Source: Branchiostoma floridae (Eukaryota; Chordata; Leptocardii; Amphioxiformes; Branchiostomatidae). Taken from it: DNA of 28,042 bases. The position numbers and the translations under genes are program-made. The stretch lies in contig NW_023365795.1 of NCBI RefSeq assembly GCF_000003815.2, positions 9,473-37,514 on the forward strand, in the 5' to 3' direction. This document shows, one piece after another, positions 22,585-28,042 of the stretch. The stretch's first letter is position 1, and each line of letters starts with the position of its first letter. The notes under the pieces were generated by a model that saw only the letters and a program-made list of their open reading frames with translations, made no database searches and had not been told where the DNA came from.

Positions 22585-22645
22585 CATATTTGAAGCTTGA
22601 TTTTCTTCCCATGTAATTCAACTGTCTTGATTTTGACATCAATGC
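22585..22645 (-). CDS. Solitary Rab10-type GTPase exon (interswitch segment)
   Basis: On the minus strand, a pyrimidine-rich acceptor (GATTCCTTCCAG, ending at 22646) is followed by a 61-bp exon and a consensus donor GTAAGTACAG at 22584. With one base borrowed on each side it reads [21 protein letters not shown] minus its split ends. This is the beta2-interswitch-beta3 segment just before the DTAGQ motif. The run [16 protein letters not shown] fits Rab10 better than Rab8 (KIRTIEL) or Rab13. The position normally Phe in GIDF, an effector-contact residue in Rabs, is Val here. No P-loop exon (GDSGVGKT) is visible to the right, and no DTAGQERF exon to the left. It may be one exon of a gene with very long introns, a stray duplicated exon, or a misassembly. 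Confidence 0.75.
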
Positions 22646-24581
22646 CTGGAAGGAATCAACACAAGAAAAACTTTGTAAATCTTAAGTCATAAATTCATGA
22701 GAAAATGAGTGTGGGGCAGCTGTTATTCATATACTATGGTTTTATACAGGTGTGTAAAAAGCCATTCACAAGAAGGAACTGTAACTTTAGATTGATACAG
22801 TAAGCATGCATGTTAAAATATGCATGCTCATACATGTATGATAAATGCTGGAAAAAATTTACCAATATGTCTTCTTCTCCCTTGGCTACTACATATATTT
22901 TTGTATAACGTTACATCATTTTTTTGTGTCCCACTCTAAATATTGTATCATCTTTTAGAAAAGCAATGTACCAAATGTTCATTGTATGTGTATCATTCTG
23001 ACTAGTCTGAGTGAACTTTATAACAGTTGCATGTCAATTAAAAACAGTCAGTGCTTACATGTTGTACTATAACACCTCACATTCAACTTATAGGGAATAC
23101 TTTTACTTCAAAATCAGCAAACCATAATTTGTTGTGCCTAATCTAATGTAAGCTTCACTCAGCCACAAGCTGATCTGACTCCCTAACTGAGCAGTACTAA
23201 CAACATGTATCATTTGTGAACAGGACTTACAATGTACTGTTTTCACCCACATCTGTGTGTTTTATGTAAGGCCACAGGTAGTAAATTTCACGGATGCTCA
23301 TTAATTTTAACCTGATTTCAGAGAAAAAAAGAAGAATTTTTTCCACTTGGTTAGATAGACCAAAATGGCCAAACATGTTGTGTTGTAGCCTATTTGATTA
23401 TACTTGTAGAAGTTCTAGTAATTTTCAATCTTTGTTTCAGTTAATACTGCTACAAAATATCATTATATTGTTTACACTCACGCTATTTAGATAGAAATCA
23501 CACATCTCTGCTGTATCTATGAACAATTTAAATGTGGAATAATCTGGTAGTGAGTTTTAATCTGTATTCATGCAAACATATTTACTGTTATGAACCCACT
23601 GTGAACCATGTGATCATTCCTTATGAAACCCCCCTATTTTTGAAGTAGACTAGTCCTGTGAGGCGGTGACCTCATTCTGGTGCTAGAATCCTGGAGACAA
23701 GCCATTAAAGTATGTAGCTCCTCAAAATGCCCAGTGTGCGGCCAGTTATTTACAATTCATCAATAGCCTTACCATCGGCTCATAACATTTACAAAGAAGC
23801 AAGTCTCATAACAAACTTGGTGCAAGGCAGCCAATTTATGGCTACTATTTTACCTAACTAGATGGACCCCTGTTTCCCTATAATAGGATCAGGGTACGGA
23901 AGGTGTCCATGCTTTTTATAACCAAAACACAAAAAACAGATTCCAGCTAATTACACAGTCTGCCTGAGACAAAAGCAAATAGAAACAGGTGTCAGGTTAC
24001 AATGTAGATCAGAGTGGTTGAGATTAACATGATTTGAAGGTGGGGACACGCTTTATCAATTCCACAGTATGCATCCTCCTATTGCTCATTGTGTACATTC
24101 ATACTAATCAAAGTCATACAAAGCAACAGCTGCTTCAAGGTCGGAAAAATTTGGCTGGAATACGTTTTCTTCCGATCATGAAGACAAATTAATCTATTTC
24201 CACTTACTAACTACTTACTAAACACTTAACTAAAACAAATAAAAATTGATTTGATTTCTGAATCATAAATGTGACTTTGGAATTAGAGATATACATTTGA
24301 AATTAGAGAAACGTTACGATTTTTCCTTTCTACATCTGCTTTGAGTTGGACATTACCTATGGGAGCCGCAAGGAGCGCAACTAAATCAGACCATTTTAGA
24401 ACTACGCGCGTATAACTATAACCAGTCACGCACGCTTCTCCAATTAATTTGCATATACCATTAGAGCCGTACGCGTGTAGTAACAACACATCTAACTCTC
24501 TCGCTCTTATATTATAACAGAACTGGTCATTTTTCAGCATATCGTAACATAACATTGGTGTTAACAACGTTACTACTTTTA
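22646..24581. other. AT-rich non-coding stretch, possibly a Rab10 intron
   Basis: No exon is recognised; I looked in particular for a Rab first exon on the minus strand. It contains one repeat copy at 23270-23344. Confidence 0.5.
23270..23344 (+). repeat. Diverged copy of the GGCCAC..TTTCAG repeat
   Basis: GGCCACAGGTAGTAAATTTC at the start and CCTGATTTCAGAGAAAAAAA further on match the two halves of 16381-16462 read on the minus strand. Confidence 0.8.
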
Positions 24582-24745
24582 CACCCCGTTCATACTAGGA
24601 TTCGCGTATCCGGATATATCCTGATTCGTGGTGAATCCGAATTCGCGAACCCTGGTATGAACGGTCCGAATCCGGATCTTTATGGGATATATCCGGATAC
24701 GCCGATCCACATCTGGAGGTGGATTTATCCGGATTCGCTGCGGGG
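24582..24745. repeat. Palindrome-rich block with interleaved inverted repeats
   Basis: 24586-24606 pairs with 24644-24664 (19 of 21), and 24605-24621 pairs with 24685-24701 (17 of 17). The core words are palindromic: GGATATATCC and TCCGGA. It abuts the next element exactly, so it may be a separate small transposon or its target. Confidence 0.7.
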
Positions 24746-24839
24746 TGACCATAGGCGGTAGGCCATCGAGTTTTTGTTGAAATCAGTATTAGTTTGCTGT
24801 AATAAAAATCCTACTCTAATGAACTCAAAGTGTGTAGTC

Positions 24840-24939
24840 NNNNNNNNNNNNNNNNNNNNNNNNNNNNNNNNNNNNNNNNNNNNNNNNNNNNNNNNNNNNN
24901 NNNNNNNNNNNNNNNNNNNNNNNNNNNNNNNNNNNNNNN
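24840..24939. other. Assembly gap (100 N)
   Basis: Exactly 100 Ns at the start of the 51-bp tandem array, so the copy number of that array is not known. Confidence 0.99.
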
Positions 24940-24944
24940 TGTAC

Positions 24945-25258
24945 TCGGTCATGAAACATCCCGAGAATCGTCATACACTTACACACACCGTGCACTCGGT
25001 CCACGAAAAGATTCCCGAGAATCGTACACTTACACACACTGTGTACTTGGTCCACGGAAAGATTCCCGAGAATCGTACATTTACACCAAATAACCTCCTT
25101 GATTTACACACACTGTGTACTTGGTCCACGAAAAGATTCCCGAGAATCGTACACTTACACACACTGTGTACTCGTCCACGGAAAGATTCCCGAGAATCGT
25201 ACATTTACACACACTGTGTACTTGGTCCACGGATAGATTCCCGAGAATCGTACACTTA
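24945..25258 (+). repeat. 51-bp subterminal tandem repeat
   Basis: Six units carry GATTCCCGAGAATCGTACA, beginning at their CCCGAG at 24960, 25014, 25065, 25139, 25189 and 25240. Spacing is 50-54 bp except for one 23-bp insertion near 25086. Each unit contains the near-palindrome GATTCCCGAGAATC and TGTGTACTTGGTCCACG. Long open frames here are repeat translation. Confidence 0.95.
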
Positions 25259-25704
25259 GCGGTTACACGAACTGCCGATTCCAAAGAATCGAACAGTTGC
25301 CGAAATCACCCGAAGTTTGCCGAACACCGACTTCCGAACGCTTTGGTGTTAGGAACAATAATGAATAGGTAGGGAACGCCGTTTCAAAAGCCCTTGTTTT
25401 CGGCGAAAGGCCGCAATGAAATAAAACGCGTCGATACTACTTATTATCTGGGTGTTACTTACTAGCTATGTGAGATTACTTGGGACACAACACCTAATAA
25501 TAAAGAAGATATGCAACATTTTGTAAAGTCCGATTTCCGGGGAACAGCGTTACTAGCAGTACCATATCTGGCCGCTAGAGTCGCTGCTGCACAAGACTAT
25601 TACATCATTGCTAGCCAATCAGAGAGACGCGAGACTCAGATTTCCCGCCAAAGTTTCAGTGAACCAAGTACACACCGCGTGTTTTATAGTGTAATAGTGT
25701 AGTG

Positions 25705-25880
25705 TATGATTCTCGGGAATCTTTTAGTGGACTGAGTACACAGTGATGTCAATGATTCTCGGAATTCTTTCAGAGAAAGTGTGTCAATGTATGATTCTGG
25801 GGACTATTTGAGAGGACCGAGTACACTGAGTGTGTGGAAGTCAGTGTATGATTCTCAGGAATCTCTGTGGAAAGAGTACA
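25705..25880 (-). repeat. Inverted, decayed copies of the 51-bp repeat
   Basis: Three or four copies of GATTCTCGGGAATCTTTT and AGTACACAGTG lie in the opposite orientation to the left array. Confidence 0.88.
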
Positions 25881-25973
25881 CACTGTTTGAGTTCATAAAG
25901 TCTGATTTTAGTACGACAAAGTACATGTAATACTGATTTCAACAAATACTCGATGGCCTATCGCCTTTGGTCA

Positions 25974-27030
25974 AACCAGCCACGTTGAAAACTATTCTCA
26001 TGTAAAAGCCGAGAAGTCCCAGATCCACCATAGAACCGTGGTTCTAACTCACTTTTCCTGCTGGTCACCCCTATAAGCCTATAGATCGTTTTCACAGAAC
26101 ATTCGAAAACCGTTCGATCACTCGTGGGCGCCATGTTGGATGATAACCTGTATGACTAGAACACAGAACGGCACCAGCAAAGTTACTTGCGGGTTCAAGT
26201 GTGCTGTTTTGTCTCCATTCTGTGAATCATTAAGTGATGTAGCCAAGGTTGCAACAATCAGGACAAAGTTGCAATGATACGTCTTGATCTATATACTTTT
26301 AAAAATGGCACTTTTTTTCAACGATATAATGCTGGTGCCGATCACGAGGATTTACTTTTGCGGTAGCGGGAAATGGAGTGTTCGCGGTGGTTTAGAGTTC
26401 GCGGTGAAGCGGCCTCGCAAAAAAACGCGATCTTTCACTGTACCTGGCCCGCTACCCTGGGTGATATCCTTTCACTGACAGGCGGCGTGCAGAGGACTAG
26501 CTACCAATCCCCACCGCATGCGCGCACGAGATGGCCCTCACTGTCCACTTGCCTAGTAACAAGGGGCAAGATTTAGCGCTTCCCCGACCCTAACTCCGTG
26601 AGGCAAGCGGATAGTGGGGGCAGCGGGATAGTGGTATTAAATAAGTTCGTGAGCGCGTCTTTTTTCCGTATTTTGGCTTTGTCAACATGTGTATTAGAAA
26701 GGTCTGTTTAAAAAATTACAATTCAGTTGATCAAGTAACGTTAAACATACGAATCAGGGCTGCTAGCGCTGACGTTATTGCGACAGACTGTAACGTTGCA
26801 CTGAAAATTCAAATTCTGAGAATGGTTAGCACAATGTCATGTTTAGTCAGATGCCAAATTGCGTTTACACGGTTTTGTGCCCGTCGCGGCATGGAGGTGA
26901 CAGAACTCGACCAGACTTGTAGAAACTTCCCTCGCTACAAGCGCAAAGCTCGCTGGAAGACACGCCACACTTCGATTCAATACTAAAATCGTGCGAGATA
27001 CGGAAGGGGCTGTCAAAGTTTTGTGTAAGG
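25974..27030. other. Unassigned stretch
   Basis: No gene is supported. It contains TAGAACCGTGGTTCTA, a near-palindrome, at about 26031-26046, and GGGCGCCATGTTGGATG near 26117-26140, which on the minus strand resembles a YY1-type promoter site. An open frame of 99 codons at 26687-26986 has no recognisable domain. Confidence 0.4.
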
Positions 27031-27412
27031 GTGCCGTCACACGTGCGTATATCTGTTGTACATGTAGACCTTACGAAAGTCTCTGCGCTTTTGTCGTGTC
27101 TCAATAAAGAATCTTAAGAATCTTTATCAAAGTTCGTATGAGGTCCCCATGGAATGTTTGTCTCTATTAGGCTTCACATATCTCACTGGTAAAAAGCAGA
27201 AATTAAACAAATGTAGACACTCAGATAACATGCTAGCTAGAGAAGTTAGTTGGCAGAGGGAGTATGGCCTGCGACCTAACTAACTCCTCTGGCATGTTAT
27301 CTGTATATATATGTCCAATTTTATTTTCCCAGCGACCTGTGGAGCACGGTGGGGCTAAGAGTTTCATACGAACCTCATACGGACTTGAATGTATACGCAT
27401 GTGTGACCGCAT
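27031..27412. mobile_element. Small inverted-repeat element
   Basis: 27031-27051 and 27392-27412 are reverse complements at 18 of 21 positions (core TCACACGTGCGTATA against TCACACATGCGTATA). GTATGAGGTCC-type words lie inside in both orientations. A third copy of the end, TGCAATCACACGAGCGTATA, follows at 27421 in the orientation of the left end and may start a neighbouring element. Confidence 0.65.
27222..27303. repeat. 82-nt imperfect hairpin
   Basis: CAGATAACATGC (27222-27233) pairs perfectly with GCATGTTATCTG (27292-27303). AGTTAGTT (27244-27251) pairs with AACTAACT (27278-27285), and a 26-nt loop lies between them. It sits inside the small inverted-repeat element. Size and shape would suit a microRNA precursor, but nothing else supports that. 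Confidence 0.6.
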
Positions 27413-27440
27413 CCTTCAGGTGCAATCACACGAGCGTATA

Positions 27441-28042
27441 TATCAAGTCAATATGAGGTCCGTATTGACATTTTTCTTCATATATGATCATACCAGTCGT
27501 ATGCACAATAAACACCTCACCTCATACTTTTAGGTAAGCGTACTGGGCCGTGCTGAGCGTAAAACTGACACAACGATTGATATGCACGTGAGGGGTGTAT
27601 TGTGCCGTTAACACGTGTAAGTTGGGCATTGACATGTTTTGTCTTGCCTTAGGTAAAGTTTGCGACTGAAGAAATTTTTGTTTTGTTCTACCAGCTACAA
27701 AATCGTGGGTAAAAAAAAGTTTGAATTTCGTTCCTCGTGAACAAGCCAAACAATTTTTAATCCTCGCTTGATTATCGACAGAACATTGGGGGCAGTACTG
27801 GTGAAAATATCATTCACAGCTCAGGACGCGATGTGCCGTGTTTTATGAAGAAGAAATAGAACAAGCTTGCTGACATTTTCGTGTAACATGGTATACGTCC
27901 CAAAAAATAAAAAATAAAGCATGCACAAACTCCGCGGCAGGGCTACTGTTGGTGGGCTGGTAGGAGAGTGGTTTAATAAAGTTATTGAAAAGTGGACGGA
28001 CTGTAGGTAATGTTGTTGAATAGAAACGGCGAGTAGGCCGTA
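27441..28042. other. Unassigned right end
   Basis: No gene or repeat that I can support. Confidence 0.4.

Larger units (their letters stand above)
24746..25973. mobile_element. 1.2-kb inverted-repeat element with 51-bp subterminal repeats
   Basis: The ends TGACCATAGGCGGTAGGCCA (24746 inward) and, on the other strand, TGACCAAAGGCGATAGGCCA (25973 inward) start terminal inverted repeats of roughly 90 bp (24746-24838 and 25880-25973). These share GTTGAAATCAGTATTA and ATGAACTCAAA. Inside the left arm is an array of a 51-bp unit, and inside the right arm are decayed copies in the opposite orientation. The middle (25260-25700) shows no transposase. It is therefore a non-autonomous foldback-type element; the superfamily is unknown. 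A 100-N gap lies in the left part. Confidence 0.85.

Noticed and set aside
24774-25372. Frames with repeated ENRTLTHTV-like peptides, including across the Ns
   Set aside because: Translation of the 51-bp tandem repeat; open frames exist on both strands, as expected for a palindromic repeat, and part of the length is gap.
26110-26145. YY1-like GCCATGTTGG site as the promoter of the Rab gene
   Set aside because: One short motif without a transcribed exon nearby is not evidence of a promoter.

Overview
This looks like a piece of an invertebrate deuterostome nuclear genome, most likely a lancelet (Branchiostoma). The reasons are a spliced NXPE-family gene with short introns, a spliced Rab10-type exon, AT-rich non-coding DNA full of interspersed and tandem repeats, and runs of N at scaffold gaps (15556-15655, 20390-20758, 24840-24939). 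The species call is inference; the sequence shows only an animal-type genome. There is no bacterial operon, CRISPR array or rRNA, and no tRNA was recognised.

Layout. 1-1130 holds nothing I can assign. 1140-2800 is a decayed tyrosine-recombinase retroelement (DIRS/Ngaro type): RNase H, linker and recombinase are all recognisable but scattered over three frames with stops. It is followed by a 69-bp inverted-repeat pair at 3025-3312. 3897-5022 is a non-autonomous repeat with a 5' hairpin, a (GT)n tract and internal monomers. 6204-9675 (minus strand) is the one complete protein gene. Its four coding exons splice in phase into a 527-residue NXPE protein with a signal anchor, a neurexophilin-like domain and a PC-esterase (SGNH) domain. 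A possible non-coding first exon lies near 11648. A compact foldback element (8092-8310) sits in intron 2. 10247-10540 is a CTAT microsatellite joined to a repeat core.

13478-17338 is mostly interspersed repeats, including a second hairpin-ended element (14228-16905). 17567-21290 is a 157-bp satellite array, interrupted by a gap, with a six-unit (942-bp) higher-order repeat. 22585-22645 (minus) is a lone 61-bp exon encoding the Rab10-type interswitch segment with intact splice sites; I could find no other exon of that gene. 24746-25973 is a 1.2-kb inverted-repeat element with 51-bp subterminal repeats. 27031-27412 is a smaller inverted-repeat element enclosing a hairpin.

The least expected signals are three. 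(a) In the hairpin-ended repeat family, the two arms of the 5' hairpin and a third copy near the 3' end change together from copy to copy. This fits the asymmetric terminal inverted repeats of Helentron-type rolling-circle elements. (b) The Rab10-like exon is isolated. (c) The satellite carries a higher-order repeat and an internal copy of its own flanking DNA.
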